DNA of 64,000 nucleotides from Paraburkholderia phosphatilytica (GCF_003443895.1 NZ_QQOA01000020.1:62001-126000), one strand, 5' to 3'; numbered from the stretch's first letter, positions 52,406 through 63,351 are shown. Notes: generated from the sequence alone by a model not told the origin. A program made the numbers and translations.

Positions 52406-53090
52406 CGTGATCTGCTCCTTGACTGATCGTTACCAGCTCGAGCGCGGCGGCAAGTTCATCCGCCGAACGAACGACGCGCGCCGCAGCGGGAAAACTCGTT
52501 GCATCGCCTCCGTCCACCGGCCACGCGATAACCCGCATCCCTGCTGCGATCGCCGCACGCGCGCCGGTCGGGCTGTCCTCGACGACGATCGCATCCGCAG
52601 GTTCGACACCGAGCAGCCACGCGGCGCGCAGATAAGGTTCGGGGTCGGGCTTGCCGCGCCGCACGTCGTTCGCGCTGACGGTGACGAGATCCGGCGCTTC
52701 GAGTTCGAGCGCGCGCAGATTCGCTTCGAGCAGCATCCGCGACGAGTTCGATACGATCGCCTGTGCGATGCCCGCGCGTTGCGCCGCGCGGTACACGTCG
52801 AGCGCGCCGGCTCGTTCGTTCAGCAGCGGCGCGCCAGCCAGATAGCGACGTGCGCGGAACGCCGCCCACGCGGAGAATTTCGTCGCCAGTCCGAAGCGTT
52901 CGCAGCAGAGCGTATGCACCTCGCGGCCCGTCATGCCGAGAATCAGCGGATGCAGCTCGTCGCCCGCCGTCACGCCGTGATGCGTGAGCACGTCGAGCAA
53001 AGTCTGCAGATGCAGCGCCTCGCTGTCCGCGAGCGTGCCGTCCATGTCCCACAGAATTGCCTGCGTTCGCTGGGTCGTCGCGTTCGTCAT
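52368..53090 (-). CDS. HAD-superfamily hydrolase (phosphatase)
   Basis: A 240-aa HAD phosphatase of the beta-phosphoglucomutase-like subclass. Motif I is WDMDGTLADSE at residues about 14-24, motif II SNSS near 117, motif III Lys in RGKPDPEPY near 148 and motif IV VVEDSPTGARAA near 170. A helical cap follows motif I. Its ATG overlaps the stop of the FGGY kinase gene (53087-53090). Such enzymes in polyol clusters remove phosphate from sugar phosphates or repair side products. Confidence 0.87.
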   Translation of the reverse strand: MTNATTQRTQAILWDMDGTLADSEALHLQTLLDVLTHHGVTAGDELHPLILGMTGREVHTLCCERFGLATKFSAWAAFRARRYLAGAPLLNERAGALDVYRAAQRAGIAQAIVSNSSRMLLEANLRALELEAPDLVTVSANDVRRGKPDPEPYLRAAWLLGVEPADAIVVEDSPTGARAAIAAGMRVIAWPVDGGDATSFPAAARVVRSADELAAALELVTISQGADHDGTRATSAATRR

Positions 53091-54607
53091 GAGGTGTGCG
53101 CCGCGAGGCGGTCCAGGTCGTCGTAGAACCGCTGCGAGTGCGTGTAGAGCCGCTCGAAGATCGGCATCATCCGGTCGTAGACGTCGCTCGCGCGCGGGTC
53201 GGGTGCGATCTCGCGCTCGAAGTGAACGAACGCGTCGACGGCATCGCCGAGGCGCGCGAATTGCCCGTGCGATGTCGCCGCCAGAATCGCGCAGCCGATC
53301 ACGCCGCATTCCACTTCCTTCGGCACGAGAATCGGCGTGCGGTACATGCTCGCCTTGATCTCGAGCCACAGCGAGGCCTTCGCCCCGCCGCTCGCCGCGA
53401 CGAGCCGCTCCATCCGCGCGCCGGTCGATTCGATCAGGCCGATGTGGCGACGCACGCCGAACGCAACGCCTTCGAGCACCGCGCGATGCAGATGGCCGAG
53501 CCCGTGCCTCGCCGTGATGCCGAAGAACTGCGCGCGCGAATTCGAATGCTCGCCGAGCCGTTCGCCCGTCAGATACGGCAGGAAGAACAGCCCCTCGGCG
53601 CCGACCGGCGCGCTCGCAGCCTTCTGCGCGACTTCGTCGTAGGAGAGCGTGTTCTCGTGGAACGCGCGACGCGCCCAACGCATCGCGTCGCCGCCGGAGT
53701 CGAGCAGCATGAAGCGGCCCCACAGCCCTTCGCAGGTCGCGAGATTCGACACTTCGGGATGCAGCATCGGTGTGTCGGCAATCACAGTGATGATCGACGA
53801 CGTACCCGTGATGTCCGACGCGAGACCCGGCGCATACACGCCCGAACCAAGCACCGACACCGGATAATCCGCGCCGCCCACCAGCACCGGTGTGCCTTCG
53901 AGCAGGCCCGTTTCGGCTGCGGCCTGTTTCGTCACGCTGCCAAGCACATCGAGCGGCGCGCGGATCGGCGCGAGCTTGCGTCCGTCCAGTAGCATCTCGT
54001 CGAGCATCGTCTGCGACCACGTGCGCGTGGCCGGGTCCATCAGGAAGCTCGTCGATGCGTCGGACCAGTCGCACGCGCGCTCGCCCGTCAGCCGGAAGTT
54101 CACGTAGTCCTTCGGCATGAAGACCGTCGCCGCGCGCTCGTAAGCTTGCGGCTCGTGCTCCTTGATCCACTGCAGCTTGAAACCGGGCCACGCGGGCGTG
54201 GCCGGATTGGCGGTGTGCGCGAGATACGCATCGGGCGGATGTTTTGCGCGGAACGCGTCGACGTGCGCGAGCGTGCGTTTGTCGTTCCACAACGGCGCGG
54301 CTTCGCGGGTCAGCTGTCCGTCGGCATCGATCAGCACGGTGCCGTGCATCTGGCCGCACGCGCAGATCGCAGCGATGTTCGCCGCGGCACCCGGCACGCT
54401 GTCGAGCACTTCGCGAATGGCGTGCGCCGCACCCGACCACCAGTCGGCGGGACGCTGCTCCGACCAGCCGTAGCGCGGCACGATCTGCTCGTGCTCGCGC
54501 GCCGCGATACCGCGGATCGCGCCACGCGCATCGACGAGCGCGGCCCGTACGCTGCCGGTGCCGACGTCGATCGCCAGGTAGCTTGTCTCCATCGTTGTTC
54601 TGCCCAT
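53087..54607 (-). CDS. FGGY-family carbohydrate kinase
   Basis: A 506-aa sugar kinase resembling xylulokinase. The N-terminal phosphate-binding motif is AIDVGTGSVRAALVD and the substrate-side CGQMHGTVLID is near residue 88. A catalytic Asp is likely in GGADYPVSVLGSG near 245, with TGTSSIITV nearby, and the second domain has AASGGAKASLWLEI near 400. It would phosphorylate a ketose or alditol. ATG at 54607 or 54592; neither has a perfect ribosome binding site. The gene is 9 bp after the UlaG-like gene and coupled to the HAD gene. Substrate unknown. Confidence 0.85.
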   Translation of the reverse strand: MGRTTMETSYLAIDVGTGSVRAALVDARGAIRGIAAREHEQIVPRYGWSEQRPADWWSGAAHAIREVLDSVPGAAANIAAICACGQMHGTVLIDADGQLTREAAPLWNDKRTLAHVDAFRAKHPPDAYLAHTANPATPAWPGFKLQWIKEHEPQAYERAATVFMPKDYVNFRLTGERACDWSDASTSFLMDPATRTWSQTMLDEMLLDGRKLAPIRAPLDVLGSVTKQAAAETGLLEGTPVLVGGADYPVSVLGSGVYAPGLASDITGTSSIITVIADTPMLHPEVSNLATCEGLWGRFMLLDSGGDAMRWARRAFHENTLSYDEVAQKAASAPVGAEGLFFLPYLTGERLGEHSNSRAQFFGITARHGLGHLHRAVLEGVAFGVRRHIGLIESTGARMERLVAASGGAKASLWLEIKASMYRTPILVPKEVECGVIGCAILAATSHGQFARLGDAVDAFVHFEREIAPDPRASDVYDRMMPIFERLYTHSQRFYDDLDRLAAHTS

Positions 54608-54616
54608 CCTCGTGGG

Positions 54617-55561
54617 TTAGGTCGGATCGGCCGTTCGCGTCAGCCGCCACGCTTGCTGCGTCTGCGCGCGCAGTAACGTCAGCGCGCTGCGCTCGCTCGC
54701 GATCCGCGCGTCGATCGCGTCCGGCTCGATCGTGTTGAAATCGAACAGCCCGTAGTGATGCACGATCATCGCCGGTACGCGTGCAGCGTGCGCGAGATCG
54801 ACTGCTTCATCCAGCGTGAAATTGCCCGGTACGCCGTTGCCGCTGCGCGCTTCGTCGCGGCCGTTGACGGGCAGCAGCGCGACGTCGGGCCGCTGCTGCG
54901 CCACGCGCTCGCTCAACGTCGGATACGGCACGCAGTCGCCCGAATGATAGAGACGCAGGCCGCACGTCTCGATCACATAACCGAGCCATGGGTAGCGGCC
55001 TTCGGCATCCGCTTCGAGCGTCTCGTGCGCGGAAGGAATCGGCGATACGTGGCAATCGTCGCCGATCCGCACGCGCATGCCGGCATCCACGGGAATCAGA
55101 CGCTCGATGCCGACGCCGCAACGCCGCATCGCTTCATCGATGGATGCGGCCGGCACCACGAAGCGCAACGCGGGAAATCGCGCGGCAAGCGGCTGCAGCG
55201 TGCCCGGGTCCATGTGATCCGTATGCCGATGCGTGCACAGCACGACATCGAGCCGGTCGAGATCCGCGGGCACGAGCGGCGCCGGCATCATCCGCACATG
55301 CGGATAGCGCGTGCCGCGATATTTGTCCGCGAGCGTGTCCGACAGATACGGATCGATCAGCATCCGCCTGCCCTGACAGTCGATCACGAAGCCCGCCTGA
55401 CCGAGCCAGTACAGCACGATATCATCGGCACACGGCGTGCTCGCTGTATCGGCGAGACGCACGGCCAGCGGCATGTCGAAGCGCTCCACGCCGACGCATA
55501 CCGGCGCGTCGAGCGACATCTCCGCCTGCGTCTGCATCGCCGGACGAAGCGCCGTATTCAT
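54617..55561 (-). CDS. Metallo-beta-lactamase-fold hydrolase, UlaG-like
   Basis: A 314-aa MBL-fold hydrolase. The zinc motif HRHTDHMDPG is near residue 112, LGQAGFVIDCQGRRMLIDPY is the N-terminal strand pair, and further ligands lie in SAHE (near 180), YHSGDC (near 205) and HHYGLFDFN near the end. The arrangement resembles the UlaG L-ascorbate-6-phosphate lactonase subgroup. In this operon a lactone made by an aldose dehydrogenase is a reasonable substrate. It is 3 bp from the next SDR gene upstream. Confidence 0.8.
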   Translation of the reverse strand: MNTALRPAMQTQAEMSLDAPVCVGVERFDMPLAVRLADTASTPCADDIVLYWLGQAGFVIDCQGRRMLIDPYLSDTLADKYRGTRYPHVRMMPAPLVPADLDRLDVVLCTHRHTDHMDPGTLQPLAARFPALRFVVPAASIDEAMRRCGVGIERLIPVDAGMRVRIGDDCHVSPIPSAHETLEADAEGRYPWLGYVIETCGLRLYHSGDCVPYPTLSERVAQQRPDVALLPVNGRDEARSGNGVPGNFTLDEAVDLAHAARVPAMIVHHYGLFDFNTIEPDAIDARIASERSALTLLRAQTQQAWRLTRTADPT

Positions 55562-55564
55562 CGC

Positions 55565-56338
55565 TTACCAGCAGACGTAGCCGCCATCGGCGAGCACGAT
55601 CGATCCGGTCATCAGGCTCGCGGCTTCGCTCGCGAGGAACAGCGTCACCGATGCGATCTCGTCGACGCGCCCCAGCCGGTTCATCGGCGTGCCGCCCACC
55701 CAATGCCGGTACATCTCGTCGTTCTCGTACACGTAGCGGTTCATCTCCGTGTCGATGTAAGTGGGCGCGACCGCGTTAACGCGCACGCCGCGTGCACCCC
55801 ATTCGGCTGCGAGCGAACGCGTCAGATGATGGACACCCGCCTTCGACGCGTTGTAGTTCACCTGCTCCTGCGGCCGGTTCACGATCAAGCCCGACATCGA
55901 GCCGACGTTGACGATGCTGCCCGCGCCACGCTCCAGCATGCCTTTGCCGAACGCGCGGCAACACCAGAACACGCCGTTCAGATTCACGTCGATGACCTTG
56001 TTCCAGATCTCGTCGGTCATCGTTTCCGCAGGGTGATTCGAGATCGCGATGCCCGCGTTGTTGACGAGCACGTCGACGCGACCATGCCGCGCGATCACCG
56101 CATCGTTCACGCGCTGCGCGGCCGTCGAATCGGTCACGTCGAGCAGTTCGCTCTCCACCTTCGCACCGGTTGCGGCGAGCTTCGCGACCGCTTCTTCGAG
56201 CAGCGCCGGATTCATGTCGGTGAGCACGACGCGCGCGCCGGCTTCGGCCAGCGCTTCCGCAATCGCGAAGCCGATGCCGCGCGCGGCGCCCGTGACGACG
56301 GCGATCTTGTCGTCGAGCCTGAATTTTTCCAGATACAT
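55565..56338 (-). CDS. SDR-family oxidoreductase (polyol/sugar dehydrogenase type)
   Basis: A 257-aa classical SDR: TGAARGIGFAIAEAL near residue 17, NNAG (VNNAGIAIS) near 90, Ser in GSMSG near 142, YNASKAG near 155 and LADGGY at the end. AAGGA lies before the ATG at 56338. The overall pattern resembles bacterial polyol and gluconate 5-dehydrogenases. It lies between the shikimate-dehydrogenase-like gene (65-bp gap) and the lactonase gene in the same operon. Confidence 0.88.
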   Translation of the reverse strand: MYLEKFRLDDKIAVVTGAARGIGFAIAEALAEAGARVVLTDMNPALLEEAVAKLAATGAKVESELLDVTDSTAAQRVNDAVIARHGRVDVLVNNAGIAISNHPAETMTDEIWNKVIDVNLNGVFWCCRAFGKGMLERGAGSIVNVGSMSGLIVNRPQEQVNYNASKAGVHHLTRSLAAEWGARGVRVNAVAPTYIDTEMNRYVYENDEMYRHWVGGTPMNRLGRVDEIASVTLFLASEAASLMTGSIVLADGGYVCW

Positions 56339-56403
56339 CGATCGGTCCTTCGATGGAATGAGGGTGAGCACGCGCGCGCTGCGGCGCCGTCAGAACGCCG
56401 ACG

Positions 56404-57375
56404 TCACGCGACAGGCCGCGCGGCCGCGGGTTTGCCCGCCTCCGCTGCGATCCGGCAGATTTCGTCGAACGCCGCGCCGCGAGACGGGATGTCGACATGA
56501 AACACCTCGGCGATCACGCGTGTCCAGCCGTAGATGAAGTACGTCCAGCCATCTTCGATCTGCAGGTGCTTCGTGTCTCGTTGCGCGCGCGCCTGATCGA
56601 GAAACACCAGCTTGCCGCGGTAGTTCAGGTCCCACACGATCGCGCGTTCCGGGAACGACGCTGCATCGGAGAGCGGCGAACCGGGCGCGTCCTTGCCGAG
56701 ACCGGTCGCGTTGATCACGAGCGCGCCTGGCGACAGGCGCGCGAGCACGGCGTCGTTGTCCTCTGCGTGCGGCGCCAGCACGTATTCGCATGGCACATCG
56801 AGATTCAGCTCGCGATGAATGCGCTCGATCTCTTCGAGCCGCGCAGCCGAGCGGTTCGACACGACGATTTTCGAAGGACGGTCTGCGCCACGGCTCCGTT
56901 GCATCAGGTGCCACGTGAGCGCGATCGTCGAGCCGCCCGCACCCATCGAAAACACCTCGGCACCGGTACGCGCGAAGTGCTGCTCGGGCAGGAAGCCGTC
57001 CAGCGCAAAACCGGACGTGATCGGGTCTTTCGCGTGGCACACGAACTTGCCGTCGCGTTTCGACAGGCAGCTGGTCTCGCCCATCATTCGCGCGTGCGGG
57101 TCGATTTCGTCGAACAGGTCGCGGCATGCGGCGTACAGGTCGATCTTGTGCGTCGTCACGAGCGCACCGAGCGACAGCGGATCGTGCTTCAGAAACTGCA
57201 CGGCTTCGCGATACCGTTCGGGCGCCGCATGCGGTTCGAAGTCGATGCCTTTCATCTCGACGTCGCCGAGACCGAGATGCCTCGCCCATGCTGGAAAGAC
57301 CCGCATGATCGAACTCTGCGACGTCGTCACACCGATGAAGTAGAACGTGGGACGTCGTGCCGCCGCGTAGCTCAT
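56404..57375 (-). CDS. Shikimate-dehydrogenase-like oxidoreductase
   Basis: A 323-aa protein with the AroE/YdiB layout. The N-terminal substrate domain has VTTHKIDLY near residue 73, where the Lys is catalytic, and the Asp partner is likely in SGFALDGFLP near 125. The C-terminal Rossmann domain starts at SMGAGGSTIALTWHL, with VINATGLG near 225. It is 35-45 residues longer than AroE and sits in a sugar operon, sharing an ATGA overlap with the cupin gene, so it is not the housekeeping enzyme. A cyclitol, quinate-like or sugar-acid substrate is possible. Confidence 0.8.
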   Translation of the reverse strand: MSYAAARRPTFYFIGVTTSQSSIMRVFPAWARHLGLGDVEMKGIDFEPHAAPERYREAVQFLKHDPLSLGALVTTHKIDLYAACRDLFDEIDPHARMMGETSCLSKRDGKFVCHAKDPITSGFALDGFLPEQHFARTGAEVFSMGAGGSTIALTWHLMQRSRGADRPSKIVVSNRSAARLEEIERIHRELNLDVPCEYVLAPHAEDNDAVLARLSPGALVINATGLGKDAPGSPLSDAASFPERAIVWDLNYRGKLVFLDQARAQRDTKHLQIEDGWTYFIYGWTRVIAEVFHVDIPSRGAAFDEICRIAAEAGKPAAARPVA

Positions 57376-58028
57376 GACGTCGCTCCTTCGGCCACGCCGG
57401 CGCGCGCGATCAGCGCCTTGACGTCCGCGTCCGAACGCTCGCGCCAGGCGGGGTTCGGCTCGCTGCGCCAGCCGCCGTGGCCGTCGTCGACAATCCGCAG
57501 CCGCATGCCGTTCGACTGTTCGATGATCGCGTAGTCCTGTCCCGAATCGGCGGGATAGCAGAACAGCATCACGAGATCGCCCGCACCGAGGTTGACCGAA
57601 CGATGGATCCAGCGCGGCGGCACGTAGCAGACCGTGTTCGCTCGAACCTCGACGATGCGCGTTTCGCCATCGGGCGACTCCATCAGCATCAGCCCTTCGC
57701 CCTTCAGTCCGAAGTACAGCTCCGGCCGGTCGATGTTCGCGTGGATATGGCCGCGCGTCATGAAGTATTCGTTGCCGACCTTGCCGGGACTCATGCGTGT
57801 GACGCCGGTGATCAGATCGCCGGGACGATCGCTCGGACGATGGTCGGTCACGTCATAGACGATCTCGTCGCCGCGCGCGCTGGCCAGCGCACTGAACGCG
57901 GCGGCGTCGGCATACAGACCGTCGAGGTCCGCGAGGCGCTTCTGGTAGCGCGTATCGGTGCCGACCATCAGGCCGGTGTCGAGGTTCACGTCGAACGAGC
58001 GCGGTTCAGGCCATTGCATGAGGTCCAT
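57372..58028 (-). CDS. Cupin-type phosphoglucose isomerase-like protein
   Basis: A 218-aa cupin of the archaeal-type glucose-6-phosphate isomerase family. Metal residues are in YFMTRGHIHANIDRPELYFG near residue 93 (two His, Glu) and in YVPPRWIHRSV near 145 (His). The N-terminal extension GDLITGVTRMSPGKVG is typical. It is the first gene of the leftward operon, 231 bp from the divergent FAD-oxidase gene. It would isomerise an aldose/ketose phosphate; the exact sugar is unknown. This family is sporadic in bacteria. Confidence 0.8.
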   Translation of the reverse strand: MDLMQWPEPRSFDVNLDTGLMVGTDTRYQKRLADLDGLYADAAAFSALASARGDEIVYDVTDHRPSDRPGDLITGVTRMSPGKVGNEYFMTRGHIHANIDRPELYFGLKGEGLMLMESPDGETRIVEVRANTVCYVPPRWIHRSVNLGAGDLVMLFCYPADSGQDYAIIEQSNGMRLRIVDDGHGGWRSEPNPAWRERSDADVKALIARAGVAEGATS

Positions 58029-58058
58029 CTCCGTTATCAGGTTGAGCCGATTCTAACG

Positions 58059-58077
58059 TTAACTTCAGTAAAGTTAA
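58059..58077. promoter_or_regulatory. Perfect dyad upstream of the cupin operon
   Basis: Arms TTAACTT and AAGTTAA around CAGTA, 31-49 bp before the cupin start codon on the leftward side. Probable operator; the RpiR-type protein at 63436 is a candidate. Confidence 0.55.
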
Positions 58078-58142
58078 ACATAGGTTTTTGCGTTTTCATC
58101 GGGGTTTTCCCGGTTTTATTTGAGCGATGCTTCGACTAAATA

Positions 58143-58155
58143 ATAGTGTTACTAT
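58143..58155. promoter_or_regulatory. Short dyad upstream of the FAD-oxidase gene
   Basis: ATAGT and ACTAT flank GTT, about 105 bp before the FAD-oxidase ATG, in an AT-rich spot. Weaker evidence than the dyad at 58059. Confidence 0.35.
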
Positions 58156-58259
58156 CGTTTGCAATGTGAAGAACTAAAGTTTTCCGGCTACGCGGCCGGC
58201 CGCTTTCCGCAGCAGGAAAGACGCCTTGGAGCGCGCGGCACCCCATCAGGAGAAATGCG

Positions 58260-59696
58260 ATGCAGCACACCGCGACGTCCTTGCGCCCCGCGCTCACCGC
58301 CGAGCAAAGCGAGCGCGCCGTGCGCGCATTGCGCGACGCACTGGGCGCGGACGTCGTGACGCTGCCGCCGGAGTTCGAAGGCCGCAAGCACGCCGACTGG
58401 AGCCGCACGCCGAGCGCCGACCCGGTTGCGCTGATCCGGCCGCGGACGACGGAGCACGTCGCCATCGCGATGCGTATCTGTCACGAACACGGTCAGCCGG
58501 TGGTCGCGCAAGGCGGCCTCACGGGTCTCGCCGGCGGCGCGTGCATGCTCGGCGGCGAAGCGGCGTTGAGCCTCGAACGGATGAACCGCATCGAAAGCAT
58601 CGACCCGGTCGGCGCGACGATGACGGTGCTCGCGGGCACGCCGCTGCAGACGGTGCAGGAAGCCGCGGATGAAGCGGGCTTCATGTTTCCGCTCGATCTC
58701 GGCGCGCGCGGCAGTTGCACGATCGGCGGCAATCTCGCGACGAACGCGGGCGGCAACCGCGTGATCCGCTACGGGATGATGCGCGAGCAGGTGCTCGATC
58801 TCGAAGCGGTGATGGCGGATGGCAGCGTGGTGGGCGGGCTGCGCCGGATGATCAAGAACAACACCGGCTACGACCTGCGCAATCTGCTGATCGGCAGCGA
58901 AGGCACGCTCGCGATCATCACGCGCGCCGTGCTGCGGCTGCGCGCGAAGCCGCGCGCGGTGTCCACCGCGTGGTGCGGCGTACCCAGCTACGACGCGGTC
59001 ACGACGCTGCTGCGACAGTCGCAGGAACGACTGCCCGCGGGTGTCTCCGCGTTCGAGGTGATGTGGCCGGGCTACTACGACTTCGTGCTGCAGCGTCTGC
59101 CTGAACTGCGCGCGCCGCTCGAAGGCCGCCACGCGTACTACGTGCTGCTGGAAAGCAGCGGCGCGGATCCGGAACGCCAGAGCGCCGCGTTCGAGGAATT
59201 CCTGTCCGACATGCTCGAGCAAGGCGTGATCGCCGATGCGGCGCTTGCGTCGTCCGAAGCGGACGCGGCCGCGTTCTGGGCGATCCGCGATGCGCCCGGC
59301 GAATATCCGCGTCTGATTCCGGGCCGCGTGTCGTTCGACGTGAGCTTCGCGATCAGCGACGTCGGCGACGCCGCGCATCGTTGCGGCGCGAAGCTGCGCG
59401 AGCGCTGGCCCAACGCGACGATCCTGATCTACGGCCATCTCGGCGACGGCAACCTGCACATCGTCGTGCAGGAACCGGACTGGCCGCCTACCGTGGCGCC
59501 CGACGTGCAGCAGGTCGTCTATGGCGTGACGGGCGAGATGGGCGGTTCCGTTTCGGCGGAGCACGGCATCGGTCTCAAGAAGCTGAAGGTGCTCGCGCTG
59601 TCGCGCTCGCCGGCGGAGCTCGCCGCGATGCGCGCGATCAAGGCCGCGCTCGATCCGCTCAACCTGTTGAACCCTGGCAAGCTGCTGCCGCCATGA
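58260..59696 (+). CDS. FAD-linked oxidase (GlcD/D-2-hydroxyacid dehydrogenase type)
   Basis: A 478-aa VAO-family flavoprotein. The N-terminal FAD domain has VVAQGGLTGLAGGA near residue 80, GGNLATNAGGNRVIRYGMMR near 157 and LIGSEGTLAIITRAVL near 210. The C-terminal oxidase domain has IYGHLGDGNLHIVV near 395 and VSAEHGIGLKK near 430. The family oxidises D-2-hydroxyacids (lactate, 2-hydroxyglutarate, glycolate). ATG at 58260 with CAGGAG upstream. It leads the rightward group with the ABC importer genes, so it may oxidise a sugar acid brought in or produced here. Confidence 0.87.
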   Translation: MQHTATSLRPALTAEQSERAVRALRDALGADVVTLPPEFEGRKHADWSRTPSADPVALIRPRTTEHVAIAMRICHEHGQPVVAQGGLTGLAGGACMLGGEAALSLERMNRIESIDPVGATMTVLAGTPLQTVQEAADEAGFMFPLDLGARGSCTIGGNLATNAGGNRVIRYGMMREQVLDLEAVMADGSVVGGLRRMIKNNTGYDLRNLLIGSEGTLAIITRAVLRLRAKPRAVSTAWCGVPSYDAVTTLLRQSQERLPAGVSAFEVMWPGYYDFVLQRLPELRAPLEGRHAYYVLLESSGADPERQSAAFEEFLSDMLEQGVIADAALASSEADAAAFWAIRDAPGEYPRLIPGRVSFDVSFAISDVGDAAHRCGAKLRERWPNATILIYGHLGDGNLHIVVQEPDWPPTVAPDVQQVVYGVTGEMGGSVSAEHGIGLKKLKVLALSRSPAELAAMRAIKAALDPLNLLNPGKLLPP

Positions 59697-59782
59697 CGGC
59701 GCGCGCGGCTATCACGTTCGATGCGGGCCCATGAATTCCAGCAGTCGATCAATCGCGTAACCACGCACAACAAGGAGGGGAC

Positions 59783-60760
59783 ATGACGCGTCTCATGAGC
59801 AGGATGATGAGCGGAGCAGCACTGGCCGTAGCCGCGGTGCTGGCCAGCAGTTCCGCACTGGCCGCCGACAAGATCAAGGTCGGCATTTCGATGAAGGTGC
59901 TCAACGCACCGTACTTCGCGGCCGCGATGGACGCCGCGAAAACCCGCGCGACCGAGCTGGGCGGCCAGGTGATCGCCGCGGACGCGCAAGGCAAGATGCA
60001 GAAGCAGATCGCCGACGTCGAGGACATGATCACGCGCGGCATCAAGGTGCTGATCATCGATCCGGCGGATCCCGAGGGTCTCGTCGGCGCGGTGAACGAA
60101 GCGACCGCGGCGGGCGTCAAGGTGATCGTGATCGACAGCACGCTCGATCCGAAGGCGAAGTACCTGACGCTCGTGCAGTCGTCGAACCGCGAGAACGGCG
60201 CGCTCGTCGGCCAGTGGGTGGTCGGCACGATGGGCGACAAACCGCTGAAGATCGCGCTCATCTCGGGCGAGAAGGGCAATCCGGTCGGCAAGGAACGGCG
60301 CGACGGCGTGCTCGAAGGGATCATCGAAGCGCAGCTGGCGAAGACCGGCAAGGTCGACGTGCAGGTGGTCGGCCAGGGCTGGGGCAACTGGACCGATGAA
60401 GGCGGCCTGAAGGCGATGGAAGATCTGCTCGTCGCGAACAAGGACATCAACATGGTGCTCGGCGAGAACGACAGCATGGTGCTCGGCGCGCGCCGCGCGA
60501 TCGAAAGCGCGAACCGCACCGGCATCACGCTCGTGGCCGCGGCAGACGGTCAGAAGGAAGCGCTCGCGCTGATCAAGCAGGGCAAGTACGGCGCGACCGC
60601 GCTGAACGACCCGGCACTGGTTGCGCGCACGGCCGTGGACATCGGCATGAAGGCGGCGCAGGGCCAGGCTTCGAACGTGCCGAAGATCTCGTACACGCCG
60701 TCGGCGGTGATCGACAAGGACAACGTCGACAAGTTCTACAACCCGAAGGCCATCTTCTGA
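59783..60760 (+). CDS. Sugar ABC transporter substrate-binding protein (RbsB-type)
   Basis: A 325-aa periplasmic binding protein. The signal peptide ends near residue 28 (SSSALAAD). The mature protein has the two-lobed ribose-binding-protein pattern: KVGISMKVLNAPYFAAAM at the start, IIDPADPEGLVGAV near 90 and VLGENDSMVLGARRAI near 230. AAGGAGG precedes the ATG. It is 65 bp ahead of the ATPase gene with a strong hairpin in the gap, a usual way to keep the binding protein in excess. Ligand: a sugar, polyol or sugar acid. Confidence 0.92.
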   Translation: MTRLMSRMMSGAALAVAAVLASSSALAADKIKVGISMKVLNAPYFAAAMDAAKTRATELGGQVIAADAQGKMQKQIADVEDMITRGIKVLIIDPADPEGLVGAVNEATAAGVKVIVIDSTLDPKAKYLTLVQSSNRENGALVGQWVVGTMGDKPLKIALISGEKGNPVGKERRDGVLEGIIEAQLAKTGKVDVQVVGQGWGNWTDEGGLKAMEDLLVANKDINMVLGENDSMVLGARRAIESANRTGITLVAAADGQKEALALIKQGKYGATALNDPALVARTAVDIGMKAAQGQASNVPKISYTPSAVIDKDNVDKFYNPKAIF

Positions 60761-60779
60761 CGACCGTCCGGGTATTTCA

Positions 60780-60806
60780 CGCCGCGCCGGCTGGTCCGGC
60801 GTGGCG
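60780..60806 (+). promoter_or_regulatory. Intercistronic hairpin between binding-protein and ATPase genes
   Basis: CGCCGCGCCGG pairs with CCGGCGTGGCG (one G-U pair) around CTGGT, 20 nt after the binding-protein stop and 20 nt before the ATPase start. There is no U run, so it likely stabilises the upstream message or attenuates the rest. Confidence 0.6.
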
Positions 60807-60825
60807 GCGTTTCGGAGACAGCTGA

Positions 60826-62331
<1,506 letters not shown>

Positions 62332-62352
62332 TAACGTTCGGAGACTCACATC

Positions 62353-63351
62353 ATGAATCCCAGTGCCGTCACGCCCGATTCACACCGGTCGCAATCCGGC
62401 CGCGCGCAGGCCAGACATTGGTGGACGATCGCGCGCCGCTTCAATACCGTCGCGATTCTCATCGTGCTCGTGATCGCCGCGTCGTTCGTGTCCGACGACT
62501 TCTTCTCCGTGCCGAATCTCGCGAACATTTCTCGGCAGGTGGCGGGCGTGGGCATCATGTCGGTCGGCATGCTCCTCGTCGTGCTGACGGGCGGCATCGA
62601 TCTGTCGGTCGGCTCGATCGCGGCGCTCGGCAGCGTGCTGTCCGCGATGCTGATTCCGGACCACGGGCTGGTGTTCGCGTTGTGCGCGGCGCTTCTCGTC
62701 GGCGCGGCGTGCGGGCTGGTTTCCGGCGTGCTGGTCGCGTGGTTCCGGCTCACGCCGTTCGTCGTCACGCTCGCGATGATGACGGTGGCGCGCGGCATCG
62801 CGATGATCGTGTCGAACGGCTCGCCGATTCTCGTCGACGACGCGGGCCAGGCGCTGCTCGATTTCGGCCGGCATTCGTACCTCGGCATTCCCGGCCCCAC
62901 GCTCGTGATGCTGATCACGTTCGTCTGCGGCGGCATCGCGCTGAACCGGATGCGCGCGGGCCGCGTGGTTCGCGCGATCGGCTCCAACGAGGAAGCGGTG
63001 CGGCTCTCCGGCGTGCCGGTGGCGCGGCATATTCTCGGCACCTACGTTGCATCGGGCGTGCTCGCCTCGATGGCCGGCATCATCTCGACGTCGCGTGCGG
63101 CAGTGGGCGCGCCGACAGTCGGCGTCGGCGACGAGCTGACGGTGATCGCGGCGGTGGTGATCGGCGGCGCGAGTCTTGCCGGCGGCAAGGGCGGCGCGCT
63201 CAATACGCTGATGGGCGTGCTGATTCTCGGCGTGATCGGCAACATCATGAACCTCGCCAGCGTGCCGGGCTATCATCAGCAGGTGGTGATGGGCGTGATC
63301 ATCGTGGCGGCTGTGCTGTCGCAGCGCGGCGCCCGTTTCTGGCGGCGCTAA
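62353..63351 (+). CDS. Sugar ABC transporter permease (RbsC-type)
   Basis: A 332-aa inner-membrane permease with about eight to ten helices. VGMLLVVLTGGIDLSVGSIA near residue 75 is the RbsC-family hallmark, and GVGDELTVIAAVVIGGASL with GGKGGALNTLMGVLIL is near 255. It starts 21 bp after the ATPase gene with CGGAGA upstream. It probably functions as a homodimer, since only one permease gene is present. Confidence 0.92.
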   Translation: MNPSAVTPDSHRSQSGRAQARHWWTIARRFNTVAILIVLVIAASFVSDDFFSVPNLANISRQVAGVGIMSVGMLLVVLTGGIDLSVGSIAALGSVLSAMLIPDHGLVFALCAALLVGAACGLVSGVLVAWFRLTPFVVTLAMMTVARGIAMIVSNGSPILVDDAGQALLDFGRHSYLGIPGPTLVMLITFVCGGIALNRMRAGRVVRAIGSNEEAVRLSGVPVARHILGTYVASGVLASMAGIISTSRAAVGAPTVGVGDELTVIAAVVIGGASLAGGKGGALNTLMGVLILGVIGNIMNLASVPGYHQQVVMGVIIVAAVLSQRGARFWRR

